From: Anaerolineae bacterium
Lineage (GTDB): Bacteria; Chloroflexota; Anaerolineae; Aggregatilineales; UBA3940
Length of the DNA stretch: 32,489 nt
Assembly (NCBI GenBank): GCA_016928235.1
Contig: JAFGLD010000043.1
Coordinates: forward strand, 1-32,489
Direction: 5' to 3'
Made by a program: the position numbers and the translations under genes. This document shows, in pieces, positions 25,138-32,489 of this stretch (the first letter of the stretch is position 1; the number at the start of each line of letters is the position of its first letter). The notes under the pieces are model-generated. The model was not told the origin of the DNA, ran no database searches, and worked only from the letters and a program-made list of their open reading frames with translations.

Positions 25138-25503
25138 GGCTTTGATAAAGGTCCAAAATATCGGCCGGGCAGTCCAAGCGTTGAACTTGACTTGCTCGAC
25201 TATGGCTGCTTGTTGTATCATGCCTGTGAACAGTGACTTGTTTAGCTCGACTTTGCACATATCAGACTGAGTGGTTGTGGGGGATCACGCAGAACGAACA
25301 CGATTTTCCAACATCATGGTTACATGGTGACATTCGAACCGTCTGCATGGGCAAAAGATTCCTTATGCTACAACATCATTGTCAATAAATAACCGTCTAT
25401 AAAGTTGAGCTTAACAAGATAACATTATTGACAGTTCCCGGTGCAAATAAAGGGAACAATTGGATCAACTGTGTATGTCGTAGCACACTAAAACTTCGTC
25501 TCC

Positions 25504-25520
25504 GATCATCTTGGATGATC
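25504..25520 (+). promoter_or_regulatory. Perfect 17-bp palindrome just upstream of the amino-sugar operon
   Basis: GATCATC-ttg-GATGATC is a 7-bp perfect inverted repeat that ends about 22 bp before the GTG start at 25543 and just upstream of AAAGGA. A second inverted repeat GTTCCC-N12-GGGAAC lies at 25434-25457 beside a TTGACA at 25428-25433. It could be a repressor operator or an mRNA hairpin near the ribosome-binding site. A clear -10 element could not be placed, so the promoter itself is unresolved. Confidence 0.45.
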
Positions 25521-25542
25521 ACTTAAACAGAAAGGATCTTAC

Positions 25543-26556
25543 GTGCTAACCGATTCCAAGATTGGCATAGGTGTGATTGGATATGGGTATTGGGGACCTA
25601 ACCTGGTACGCAATTTTGCGCGGGAAGCGCGTTCAGAAGTCATTGTAATTAGCGACACCAGGCCAGAGCGCACCGAGCTTGCCAGAGCCCAATGTGACAT
25701 AGCCACCACCGAGGATCATCACGAAGTGATCGGCAACCCTGATGTCACGGCCGTTGTGATCGCGACACCAGTGGCAATGCATTATTCCATCGCCAAAGAA
25801 GCTTTATTGGCAGGAAAACACGTGCTTATCGAGAAGCCCATGGCAGCCACCATCGCTGAGGCAGAAGAGCTGGTGGCCCTGGCCGAAGCCAACAATCTCA
25901 TCTTGTTGGTCGATCATACCTTTGTCTACACCAACCAGGTACGTGCCATCAAGTCTATGATCGAGTCGGGGGAGATCGGGGATTTGTATTACTTTGATTC
26001 GGTACGCATTGCTCTGGGCTTGTTTCAATCAGATGTCAATGTGGTCTGGGATCTGGCTCCACACGACCTCTCGATCCTATCTTTCCTGGTGTCCGACAAA
26101 CCGGTCAGCGTCTCGGCCGTTGGAATGGCTCATGTTCAGCCGGGGCAAGAGGATATCGCTTATCTGACAGTTCATTACGATAATACTTTTATTGCCCATG
26201 TCCATGTCAATTGGATGGCACCTGTCAAGATGCGCCGTACCATCATCTGTGGCAGCAAGAAGATGATCGTGTACGATCATCTCGATAACACCGAACCGGT
26301 CAAAGTATATGACAAGGGCGTACTCACAGACGGCAATAACCGGCACCAGACCCTCATCTCGTACCGGACCGGCGAAATTACAGCTCCTCTGATCCAGGAC
26401 AAAGAGGCTTTATCGACATTGGCTGAGCACTTTGCTGACTGCATTCTACATCACGACAGGCCACTCACCGATGGCAAAGCCGGCCTGGAAGTTGTTCGCT
26501 TGATCGAAGCTGCTCAGAGGTCGCTTGGGAACAACGGACAAATGGAGATGCTATGA
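25543..26556 (+). CDS. Gfo/Idh/MocA oxidoreductase, UDP-GlcNAc 3-dehydrogenase-like (WbpB/WlbA type)
   Basis: A 337-residue NAD-dependent oxidoreductase with GTG start and AAAGGA 8 bp upstream. The Rossmann motif GVIGYGYWGPN spans about 10-20, EKP is at 97-99, and NVVWDLAPHDLSIL carries the conserved catalytic-domain HD. The following two genes encode an acetyltransferase and an aminotransferase, overlapped or closely spaced. That is the WbpB-WbpD-WbpE set that oxidises C3 of a UDP-GlcNAc-type sugar, aminates it and acetylates it. The 6-dehydrogenase (WbpA) is absent here, so the product may be a neutral 2,3-diacetamido sugar or the acid may need an enzyme from elsewhere. The specific substrate is inferred from context. 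Confidence 0.85.
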   Translation: MLTDSKIGIGVIGYGYWGPNLVRNFAREARSEVIVISDTRPERTELARAQCDIATTEDHHEVIGNPDVTAVVIATPVAMHYSIAKEALLAGKHVLIEKPMAATIAEAEELVALAEANNLILLVDHTFVYTNQVRAIKSMIESGEIGDLYYFDSVRIALGLFQSDVNVVWDLAPHDLSILSFLVSDKPVSVSAVGMAHVQPGQEDIAYLTVHYDNTFIAHVHVNWMAPVKMRRTIICGSKKMIVYDHLDNTEPVKVYDKGVLTDGNNRHQTLISYRTGEITAPLIQDKEALSTLAEHFADCILHHDRPLTDGKAGLEVVRLIEAAQRSLGNNGQMEML

Positions 26557-27017
26557 AACAGTCGATTGCTCCTGACGTCGTGATCGGCTCAGAAACAAGG
26601 GTCTATGACTTCGTCAACCTGTACGGATGCGAGATCGGCGATCATTGCATCGTAGGCACTTTTGTCGAGATACAACGCGGTGCGAAGATCGGCAACAACT
26701 GCAAGATATCCAGCCATAGCTTCGTCTGCGAGGGTGTCACCATCGAAGATGAAGTTTTTATCGGCCATGGCGTGATGTTTATCAACGATCGATACCCACG
26801 CGCGGCCAGCGATGGAAAGCTGCAAACAGCCGACGATTGGGAACTCGTTCCCACACTCGTGAAGCGCGGCGCGTCGATTGGTAGCAATGCCACGGTTTTA
26901 TGCGGTGTCACGATTGGTGAAGGCGCGATCGTAGGGGCAGGCAGTGTGGTCACCCACGATGTCCCCGCTCATACCATCGTGGCCGGCAACCCGGCTCGCA
27001 TCCTGCGCAGCACATAA
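26553..27017 (+). CDS. Hexapeptide-repeat N-acetyltransferase (WbpD/WlbB-like)
   Basis: A 154-residue left-handed beta-helix protein whose ATG overlaps the TGA of the dehydrogenase gene (ATGA). Regular [IV]GxxxxI hexads run through it (IGDHCIVGTFVEIQRGAKIG, ITIGEGAIVGAGSVV-like turns). The loop HGVMFINDRYPRA is typical of WbpD/WlbB, and the C-terminus IVAGNPARIL is typical of sugar acetyltransferases. It would acetylate the 3-amino group made by the aminotransferase, using acetyl-CoA. It probably forms trimers, as the family does. Confidence 0.88.
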   Translation: MKQSIAPDVVIGSETRVYDFVNLYGCEIGDHCIVGTFVEIQRGAKIGNNCKISSHSFVCEGVTIEDEVFIGHGVMFINDRYPRAASDGKLQTADDWELVPTLVKRGASIGSNATVLCGVTIGEGAIVGAGSVVTHDVPAHTIVAGNPARILRST

Positions 27018-27045
27018 CAACCACAATAATGGAGACAATAAGCTC

Positions 27046-28152
27046 ATGATGATCCCCCCTGTCGATCTCGGAACCCAGTACCGCGGTCTGAAAACTCACA
27101 TCGATGCAGCATTCCAGGACATCCTGAACAGCGGAACGTTCATACTAGGCCCTCATGTCGCAGCCTTCGAAAAAGCCTTTGCTTCCTATTGTAGCGTCGA
27201 CCATGCCATTGGCGTCAACAGCGGTACATCGGCGCTTCACCTGGCGCTGCTGGGACTCGGCATCGGCCCCGGGCATGAGGTGATTACTTGCGCCCACACC
27301 TTCATCGCCACCGTCGAGGCCATCGCCTACACAGGCGCCAAAGCTGTCCTGGTCGATGCCACGCCCGATACCTGCGAGATGGATGTGACACGGATCGAGG
27401 CAGCAATCACACCCAATACACGGGCCATCATCCCGGTTCACTTGTATGGCCAGCCGGTCGATATGGATCCACTGGTCGAAATTGCCCGGGCGCGCAACCT
27501 GCCGATCATCGAAGACGCCGCCCAGGCCCACGGGAGTACCTACAAAGGTCGGAAGGTCGGGAGCCTGGGCACGGCTGCCTGTTTTAGCTTTTACCCGACC
27601 AAGAACCTGGGCGCTTATGGCGAAGCTGGCGCTGTTGTAACCAACGATCCGGAGCTGGCCGAGCGCATCCGCTGCCTGCGATCCCATGGCGAGCGCGCCC
27701 GCTATCATCACGATCTGGTGGGATATAACTACCGGATGTCGGCCTTCCAGGGCGCCGTCTTGAACATCAAACTGCCCTATCTGGACGAGTGGAACACCCA
27801 ACGGCGGCACCACGCGGAAGCTTTCACCAAACTATTGGCCGATCTACCGCTCACCCTGCCCGTCGAAGCGCCCTACGCGCAACATGTCTATCACCTGTAT
27901 GTTGTGCAGTCCGACCAACGCGATGCGCTATACGATGCGCTGCGCGCAAGCCAGATCATCGCCGGCATCCACTACCCGATACCGGTACACCTGGCGCCGG
28001 CCTTTGCCGATCTGGGGTATGAGCCGGGCAGCTTCCCGGTCGCCGAGCGACTGGCAAAGGAAGTGCTCAGCCTCCCACTCTATCCGGAGATGTCGATGGA
28101 GCAGATCGAGCGGACGGTTGTTGTGGTGCGTGGTTTTCTCGAGGCGCATTAG
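27046..28152 (+). CDS. DegT/DnrJ/EryC1 sugar aminotransferase (WbpE/WlbC-like)
   Basis: A 368-residue PLP enzyme starting MMIPPVDLGTQYRGLKTHID. Two ATGs stand in a row and GGAG lies about 11 bp upstream. An open frame extends back to 26944 but only through the 3' end of the acetyltransferase gene. Key residues are NSGTSALHLALLGLGIGPGH, EDAAQAHG at 156-163 and the PLP lysine in FYPTKNLGAYGE (Lys186). It would transfer an amino group, usually from glutamate, to the 3-keto sugar. Third gene of the amino-sugar operon, 28 bp after the acetyltransferase. Confidence 0.9.
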   Translation: MMIPPVDLGTQYRGLKTHIDAAFQDILNSGTFILGPHVAAFEKAFASYCSVDHAIGVNSGTSALHLALLGLGIGPGHEVITCAHTFIATVEAIAYTGAKAVLVDATPDTCEMDVTRIEAAITPNTRAIIPVHLYGQPVDMDPLVEIARARNLPIIEDAAQAHGSTYKGRKVGSLGTAACFSFYPTKNLGAYGEAGAVVTNDPELAERIRCLRSHGERARYHHDLVGYNYRMSAFQGAVLNIKLPYLDEWNTQRRHHAEAFTKLLADLPLTLPVEAPYAQHVYHLYVVQSDQRDALYDALRASQIIAGIHYPIPVHLAPAFADLGYEPGSFPVAERLAKEVLSLPLYPEMSMEQIERTVVVVRGFLEAH

Positions 28153-28157
28153 GTACT

Positions 28158-28214
28158 GACTGGGCAACTCTATTCACATTCGCTGAAGCAGTGAATGCTC
28201 AGTCGACGGTTTTT
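28158..28214 (+). terminator. Possible terminator between the aminotransferase and coaX
   Basis: GACTG (28158-28162)/CAGTC (28200-28204) enclose ATTCAC (28172-28177)/GTGAAT (28191-28196). TTTTT follows at 28210-28214. The stems are short and the internal loop large. Confidence 0.3.
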
Positions 28215-28240
28215 GCCAGACCATTTTCAAGGGAAACACC

Positions 28241-29026
28241 ATGCTCCTGGCCATCGACGTCGGCAACACCAATATCCACTTCGGCCTGTACGATGGGCAG
28301 ATGTGGCGCAATACCTGGCGAGCTCGGACTGCGCCGCTCAAGATGGGCGACGAGTACGCTGTACTGCTGCGCAGTTTCTTCGCCGAGGATGGTCTTACCT
28401 TCGATGACGTCAACGCTATCGTGATGGCCAGTGTTGTTCCTGCGCTGACTGCCACTCTCACCCAGATGTCCGAGCGTTACATGAAGCGGATTCCGCTCAA
28501 CATCGAGCCAGGGGTCAAGACCGGCATTCGCGTCCTGATCGATAACCCTCGTGAGGTTGGCCCCGACCGGGTGGTCAACGCCATCGCGGTCAAGAAACTC
28601 TACGGCGCCCCGGCCATTGTGATCGACTTTGGGACAGCCACCACTTACGATGTCCTAAACGCTGAGGGAGATTATATCGGTGGGGCAATTGCGCCGGGGA
28701 TCGGAATGGCGCACGATGCGCTGGTCAGCCGGACAGCGCGGCTCTACAATGTCGATTTGATCCCACCTCCATCGGCCATTGGACACAACACCGTTCACGC
28801 CATGCAAAGCGGTTTGTTTCTAGGGTACATTGCGATGATCGAGGGGTTGGTGGCGCGTATCAGAGCTGATCTCCAGGCACCCGATACCCGCGTCATCGCC
28901 ACCGGTGGCCTGGCTCCACTGTTCGCCGAGCATACCCAAGCCATCGAGGAGATTGCTCCCAATCTCACACTCGATGGCCTACGGCTTATCTGGGAAATCA
29001 ATGAACAAGTAAGCTATGAAGGGTGA
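28241..29026 (+). CDS. coaX: Type III pantothenate kinase
   Basis: This 261-residue enzyme catalyses ATP-dependent phosphorylation of pantothenate, the first step of coenzyme A synthesis, in the cytoplasm. It has the ASKHA-fold phosphate motif LLAIDVGNTN at 2-11, then NPREVGPDRVVNAI, AIVIDFGTATTYDV and GGAIAPGIGMAHDAL, all characteristic of CoaX. Its length is as expected. ATG with AAGGG 7 bp upstream. Being a housekeeping gene next to the amino-sugar operon, it may mark the edge of the accessory polysaccharide locus. The transposase remnant begins directly after its stop. Confidence 0.95.
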   Translation: MLLAIDVGNTNIHFGLYDGQMWRNTWRARTAPLKMGDEYAVLLRSFFAEDGLTFDDVNAIVMASVVPALTATLTQMSERYMKRIPLNIEPGVKTGIRVLIDNPREVGPDRVVNAIAVKKLYGAPAIVIDFGTATTYDVLNAEGDYIGGAIAPGIGMAHDALVSRTARLYNVDLIPPPSAIGHNTVHAMQSGLFLGYIAMIEGLVARIRADLQAPDTRVIATGGLAPLFAEHTQAIEEIAPNLTLDGLRLIWEINEQVSYEG

Positions 29027-29036
29027 GCGGCGAAAC

Positions 29037-29351
29037 ATGAAGTTGGTTGAAGCGCAGCAGCCTTTCATGGTTTTGTTCGCCGATACCGGCTTCGAAAAGA
29101 AGGATTGGCATCCCGAAAACCTGAAAATCTGCCAGCGTGGCGAATGGAACTCTCACCTGATTGTAGAAACCGTTCTTCCTATGTTGACCTTGATCCCTCA
29201 TTTCAAGAAGGTCATGCATCGTAAGTGGGAATACCTCAAGAGCCGCCTAGCTTTCACTATGGCAATGTTCAATATCCTGGTTCAATCGGATGGGCTTCAG
29301 GTCGATGACCAAGGTCGTGTTCACTTTTCCTTGGCTCCCTTCAGCCTATAA
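29037..29351 (+). pseudogene. 5'-truncated DDE transposase remnant
   Basis: About 104 residues that resemble, from memory, the C-terminal third of an IS4/IS5-superfamily DDE transposase: NLKICQRGEWNSHLIVETVL, then FKKVMHRKWEYLKSRLAFTM and LQVDDQGRVHFSLAPFSL. The catalytic Glu is probably in the VETVL helix. The N-terminal domain and first catalytic Asp are missing, as the frame starts 10 bp after coaX. The frame is open from 29016, but residues before 29037 overlap coaX and are not transposase-like. It is not active by itself. Family assignment is approximate. Confidence 0.7.
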
Positions 29352-29434
29352 AACTAGCACCAAGGGTTGATCACCTGTCAACGTTAAACACTTGATCGTC
29401 GAGTAAAACCTATCCCAAGTTATTGAGAAAGTAC
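29037..29434 (+). mobile_element. Right-end fragment of an insertion sequence
   Basis: The fragment consists of the transposase C-terminus (to 29351) and an 83-bp 3' noncoding end that finishes in ATTGAGAAAGTAC (29422-29434). That sequence is 11 of 13 identical to the inverted repeat of the element at 24993-25095. The left end and most of the transposase are lost, with the junction immediately after the coaX stop codon. Confidence 0.55.
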
Positions 29435-29475
29435 GTTTACACCTTCTGCCCTTTGCGTTTCAGTAAGGATAAAAG

Positions 29476-31527
29476 ATGCGATATTGTGCTGTTCCTTTAC
29501 TGATTGTTGCAGCCATCACGGTCACAGCTTGTGGCCCATCTCCCAAAGAGATCGCAACAAAGCAGATGTCGACGGTTCAAGTGTTGCCCACCGAGATCCC
29601 AACCCCTACCTTTACGCCAACGCCCTTCCGGCCCCTTATCAGCCCATCGAGTGCGCGGGCCGTTGTGCCACTGCGCCGGCTCGCCGGCCGGAATTCGGAA
29701 GTCTACGTGGTCGATATCGACTTTTCGCCGGATGGCACCACGCTCGTCGCTGCTTATGGCAGAGGTCAGATCCGGCTGTGGGATGCCCGCAGCGGCGAAG
29801 AGCTGCGGTATATTACCAGCCCTGACATTGCCAGCGTCGAGCAAGTGGCGGTTTCACCCGATGGGAACCTGCTGGCGATTGGCACCTTTTGGGGCATGGT
29901 CATCCTATGGGACCTGGCCAACGATGTCGTTCATACAACGCTGGATGGGCACTCAGATGTGGTCAACAGCGTCGCTTTCTCCCCCGACGGCGCGATGCTG
30001 GCTTCCGGAGGCCGGGATCAAACGATCAGATTATGGGATACAGACAGCGGCGAGCTGCTGCAGACGCTGACTGAGCTGAGCCACGACGATATTGATGGCC
30101 TGGCCTTTTCTCCTGATGGGACTACGCTGGCAGCAGGCACGTGGGAAAACACGATTGTTTTATGGGATGTGGCCGGCAACCGTCATCTTGATACACTGGT
30201 CGGACACAGTCTTCAGATTCACGACGTCGCTTTTTCGCCTGACGGAGCATTGCTGGCCTCGGCCAGCTCCGATCGCGCGGTCAGGCTTTGGGACGTGAAA
30301 CGCGGTGAGGAACTATACACTCTGGTGAGGCATAGCAAGTTCGTCAGCAGTATCGCCTTCTCGCCAGATGGAGCCCTGCTGGCCTCCGGCGGTCACGACA
30401 GGATCGTCGTCCTGTGGAACGTGGCCAGCGGCAAGGTGCTGGCAAGGCTGGATGCGCAGCACTGGGATGGCGTCAGCAATCTGGTCTTTTCGCCCGATGG
30501 AATGCTGATAGCCGCCGCAAATGGTAACGACATCACCCTGTGGGGTATTCCACGGGCGGATGAGCTGGCGAATGATAAGGGCACTTACGTCACCATGACA
30601 CCCACCTCCACGCCAACACTGATACCCATGCACTCCCCTACCCCAACGCTCACTCCTACCCCGCTGGTGGCTGACCTGAATGGCGAGTTTCCACACGCAT
30701 GGCCCCTTGAGCCGTTCACCGATGAGCAGATCGAGGAGGCGCGCAGCTGCGATGCAAAGATCGGTGAGCAGACACTTGATCGCTACCCTGAGACAGCCAC
30801 CGTCGATGTTTTCCCCTATCTACACCCGTTAAAAGACGCCTGCGATTATGCTATGTTGGCCCTTGCATACGCCTCTCACGAACAAATCGATACAGGCGTG
30901 CCGATGTATCTTTCAGCCGTGTACCTGAACCCGGCATTCGCGCTGATTGATGACCTGATGATCTACTATTCCGGTAAGCAACTAGTGGTTGAGGCACCCA
31001 CCCTGACAGAGGCACCTCTGGTGGCTGCATCGATCACCCTGGATTATTCCGGCGGTTGGATCGAGACGCATTCTTCGCTCAATATCACCCAGGCCAATAC
31101 ATCGCCACATGTCATCGGGTCAAGCTACGAGCAATCGGAGGGCAAGCGATCAAACGAACAGACGGTCAATCAGGCGCTTGATGCTGACCTGGCGCAGGCT
31201 CTGGGCAAAGCGTTGGTCGATCTGGCGCCCGTTGATACCGAGGCCACCATCGACGTCTGTGACGACAACACGCCTGCCTGGATCGTCCAACTGACTTATG
31301 CCGATGGCACTGTGCTCGTTGTCAGAAACAACGCTTCGGACTTGTTGGTTGCCGGCGGCCCCTGGCAGATCACAATTGATGGACAGGCCTACCTGCAGAC
31401 ATCGGCCGCGTTCTTCCAGGCCCTGCGGGCCATTTACCAGGTGCTCGACCTGCCCATGGGCTCACCCACCTCGATGGTCTGTGAACGCTCGGGTGTCTTG
31501 ATCGATCAGGTGTTTCCGGAACGCTGA
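29476..31527 (+). CDS. WD40-repeat lipoprotein with C-terminal domain of unknown function
   Basis: A 683-residue protein. The signal peptide ends at lipobox VTAC (Cys19) and is followed by a Thr/Pro-rich spacer (EIPTPTFTPTPFRP). Seven WD40 repeats run from about 75 to 370, each with a variant of VxSVAFSPDGxxLAS and IRLWD, enough for a complete seven-bladed propeller. A second Thr/Pro spacer (TPTSTPTLIPMHSPTPTLTP) leads to a roughly 285-residue C-terminal part without clear homology. That part includes a short Cys-containing helical segment and a later beta-rich segment. WD40 propellers bind other proteins. Surface attachment is inferred. AAGGA lies 7 bp before the ATG. Confidence 0.88.
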   Translation: MRYCAVPLLIVAAITVTACGPSPKEIATKQMSTVQVLPTEIPTPTFTPTPFRPLISPSSARAVVPLRRLAGRNSEVYVVDIDFSPDGTTLVAAYGRGQIRLWDARSGEELRYITSPDIASVEQVAVSPDGNLLAIGTFWGMVILWDLANDVVHTTLDGHSDVVNSVAFSPDGAMLASGGRDQTIRLWDTDSGELLQTLTELSHDDIDGLAFSPDGTTLAAGTWENTIVLWDVAGNRHLDTLVGHSLQIHDVAFSPDGALLASASSDRAVRLWDVKRGEELYTLVRHSKFVSSIAFSPDGALLASGGHDRIVVLWNVASGKVLARLDAQHWDGVSNLVFSPDGMLIAAANGNDITLWGIPRADELANDKGTYVTMTPTSTPTLIPMHSPTPTLTPTPLVADLNGEFPHAWPLEPFTDEQIEEARSCDAKIGEQTLDRYPETATVDVFPYLHPLKDACDYAMLALAYASHEQIDTGVPMYLSAVYLNPAFALIDDLMIYYSGKQLVVEAPTLTEAPLVAASITLDYSGGWIETHSSLNITQANTSPHVIGSSYEQSEGKRSNEQTVNQALDADLAQALGKALVDLAPVDTEATIDVCDDNTPAWIVQLTYADGTVLVVRNNASDLLVAGGPWQITIDGQAYLQTSAAFFQALRAIYQVLDLPMGSPTSMVCERSGVLIDQVFPER

Positions 31528-31576
31528 GAGCGGAACCATATGTCGTCGCGCCGGATAGCGAAGCGGACGGACCTTT

Positions 31577-31594
31577 TCTCGTTTCGGAACGAGA
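31577..31594. other. Strong hairpin between the WD40 gene and the next promoter
   Basis: TCTCGTT-tcgg-AACGAGA is a perfect 7-bp stem with a tetraloop, 50 bp after the WD40 stop. Neither strand has a T tract beyond it, so it may be an incomplete terminator or a binding site. Confidence 0.4.
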
Positions 31595-31606
31595 GTTCTG
31601 CCCTCA

Positions 31607-31658
31607 AACCAATTTCCGGCAATTGGTTCTTGACATGCAAGAACGTCGGTGCTATACT
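31607..31658 (+). promoter_or_regulatory. Sigma-70-type promoter with adjacent palindromic operator
   Basis: TTGACA (31630-31635), a 17-bp spacer and TATACT (31653-31658) make the best promoter match seen in the window. Ending 2 bp upstream of the -35 is an 8-bp perfect inverted repeat AACCAATT-tccggc-AATTGGTT (31607-31628), well placed for an activator or repressor. Transcription would start near 31665, giving a leader of about 230 nt before the gene at 31896. Confidence 0.75.
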
Positions 31659-31726
31659 GATGTGGTGCGCAGGTTCCGATGTACTGGCCAGACACGGAAG
31701 CCGGCGCACAAGGGGGAGGCGGTCTC

Positions 31727-31903
31727 ATGACCGCCTATGACCGGGAGCAACCAGACCAGCCCAACCATTCTCACCCACAAGATTGCCTGTTTGATCCTGC
31801 AAGGGCCCGCAGGTTTATGCGGGAATCAAGGAGGATGAAAGGAAGACACTGGGAGGACGCCCGGAAGACGAAAGGACAACGAAAGGCAAAAGACAATGGC
31901 TAA
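31727..31903 (+). CDS. Possible 58-codon leader ORF with sequestered start codon
   Basis: GGGGGAGG precedes the ATG at 31727 by about 8 bp. The frame encodes 58 residues, His/Gln/Pro-rich then very basic (ARRFMRESRRMKGRHWED), and ends at a TAA overlapping the next ATG by 8 bp, suggesting coupling. The ATG lies inside a perfect 8-bp hairpin AGGCGGTC-tcat-GACCGCCT (31717-31736) that also covers part of the Shine-Dalgarno. The protein resembles nothing known. It could be a translated regulatory leader, or not expressed. Confidence 0.35.
   Translation: MTAYDREQPDQPNHSHPQDCLFDPARARRFMRESRRMKGRHWEDARKTKGQRKAKDNG
31791..31829 (+). promoter_or_regulatory. Mutually exclusive hairpins in the leader
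   Basis: TTGAT (31791-31795)/ATCAA (31825-31829) enclose two alternative stems. CCTGC (31796-31800)/GCAGG (31809-31813) and CCCGC (31806-31810)/GCGGG (31819-31823) share bases and cannot form together. AAGGAGG follows directly. This is the layout of a switchable leader, but no known riboswitch class is recognised. Confidence 0.35.
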
Positions 31904-32471
31904 AGTCAAAAAGAATGTTGTTGTGAAGGGATTGAGTGGGATGCTCGGCGACCAGGTGGTTTTCAAGCGAGATAAGGCTGGGCGGACCATTCTCAGTGTC
32001 AAACCGACCTTCCCCGAAGACCGGGTGTTCAGCCAGGCGCAAAAGGAGCAAATCGAGAAGTTCCGCGAGGCCTTGATGTACGCCAAGGATGCGGCCAAGA
32101 CGGAAGCGGTATATGCCGAGAAAGCGGAAGGCACGCCTCTATCGGCCTACAACGTGGCGGTGGCGGACTGGTTCCACGAGCCGGAGATCGGGGAGATCGA
32201 CCTCTCCGGGTGGGCGGGCCAGGCCGGTGAGCCGATCCGCGTCAAGGCGCTGGACGACGTGAAGGTCGAGCGGGTGACGGTGCTGATCGTCGACGCGGAG
32301 GATGTGCTCATCGAGCAGGGGGCGGCGACGCAGGAAAACGGCCTATGGTGGGTCTACACGACCACGCAGGCGGCAGCAGGCCGGCCCAAGGTGATCGCCG
32401 TGGCGCAGGATCTGCCAGGGAACATCGCCCGGATGGTGGCGCAGATTGCGAAGGAGCAGGAAGCCGCATAA
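31896..32471 (+). CDS. Conserved hypothetical protein, DUF6266-like N-terminus
   Basis: A 191-residue protein. The N-terminus KGLSGMLGDQVVFKRDKAGR, followed by VKP and FSQAQKEQIEKFREAL, resembles small phage-associated/DUF6266-type proteins, as remembered. It continues with an amphipathic helical region (YAKDAAKTEAVYAEKA) and a beta-rich C-terminal half that contains ERVTVLIVDAEDVLIEQGAA. It is unusually GC-rich towards the 3' end compared with the polysaccharide genes. No signal peptide or membrane segment is present. The strong promoter and long leader point to tight regulation. Its function is unknown. Confidence 0.7.
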   Translation: MAKVKKNVVVKGLSGMLGDQVVFKRDKAGRTILSVKPTFPEDRVFSQAQKEQIEKFREALMYAKDAAKTEAVYAEKAEGTPLSAYNVAVADWFHEPEIGEIDLSGWAGQAGEPIRVKALDDVKVERVTVLIVDAEDVLIEQGAATQENGLWWVYTTTQAAAGRPKVIAVAQDLPGNIARMVAQIAKEQEAA

Positions 32472-32489
32472 CAAACCAGACCCCGAGGA

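Noticed and set aside
25428-25456. TTGACA as a -35 box for the amino-sugar operon
   Set aside because: No acceptable -10 box is found at 15-19 bp. AGGGAA occupies the expected position.
26944-27045. Longer N-terminus for the DegT aminotransferase
   Set aside because: The extra residues come from the 3' end of the acetyltransferase gene read in another frame. Homology starts at MMIPPVDLG.

Overview
The window is most likely from a Chloroflexota bacterium (Anaerolineae/Caldilineae-like), an inference from gene style and not from a marker gene. The signs are Thr/Pro-rich linkers behind lipoprotein signals, a seven-bladed WD40 lipoprotein, FemX-type acyltransferases inside a polysaccharide locus, no outer-membrane polysaccharide exporter (Wza) gene, and frequent GTG/TTG starts. 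No rRNA, tRNA or CRISPR was seen.

Layout. Positions 184-24400 are almost entirely minus-strand and form a large cell-surface polysaccharide locus. In transcription order: a phosphoglycosyl-transferase that primes the lipid carrier (24400), a Wzz-BY-kinase (22878), an O-antigen-ligase-like polymerase (20900), and a TPR-flippase fusion (18880). A tightly packed run follows, with overlaps or gaps of at most 45 bp: four GT4 glycosyltransferases (two are a tandem duplication), a NodB-type deacetylase, two more GT4s, two FemAB/GNAT acyltransferases, a GT14-like transferase and a second deacetylase. After it come a membrane-anchored beta-helix protein, an orphan HlyD-like lipoprotein and a probably frameshifted DUF4279-like gene. 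The first four genes are separated by three gaps of 440-790 bp that hold promoters, a strong terminator hairpin and unexplained inverted repeats. Positions 25543-28152 are plus-strand: a Gfo/Idh/MocA dehydrogenase, a hexapeptide acetyltransferase and a DegT aminotransferase, together a WbpB-WbpD-WbpE-like set for a 2,3-diamino sugar nucleotide. Then come coaX (type III pantothenate kinase), a truncated transposase with its IS right end, a WD40 lipoprotein, and a gene of unknown function behind a very good sigma-70-type promoter and a structured leader.

How it works together (inference): the plus-strand set makes an unusual amino-sugar nucleotide. The priming transferase and the GT4/GT14 enzymes build a lipid-linked repeat, which the deacetylases and FemAB-like proteins may trim and decorate. 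The flippase exports it, the polymerase joins repeats, and the BY-kinase controls length. The points most worth a second look are the TPR-flippase fusion, the pairing of deacetylases with aminoacyl-type transferases, the inverted-repeat region at 21003-21471, a MITE (24993-25095) whose end matches the IS remnant at 29037-29434, and the leader at 31577-31895.
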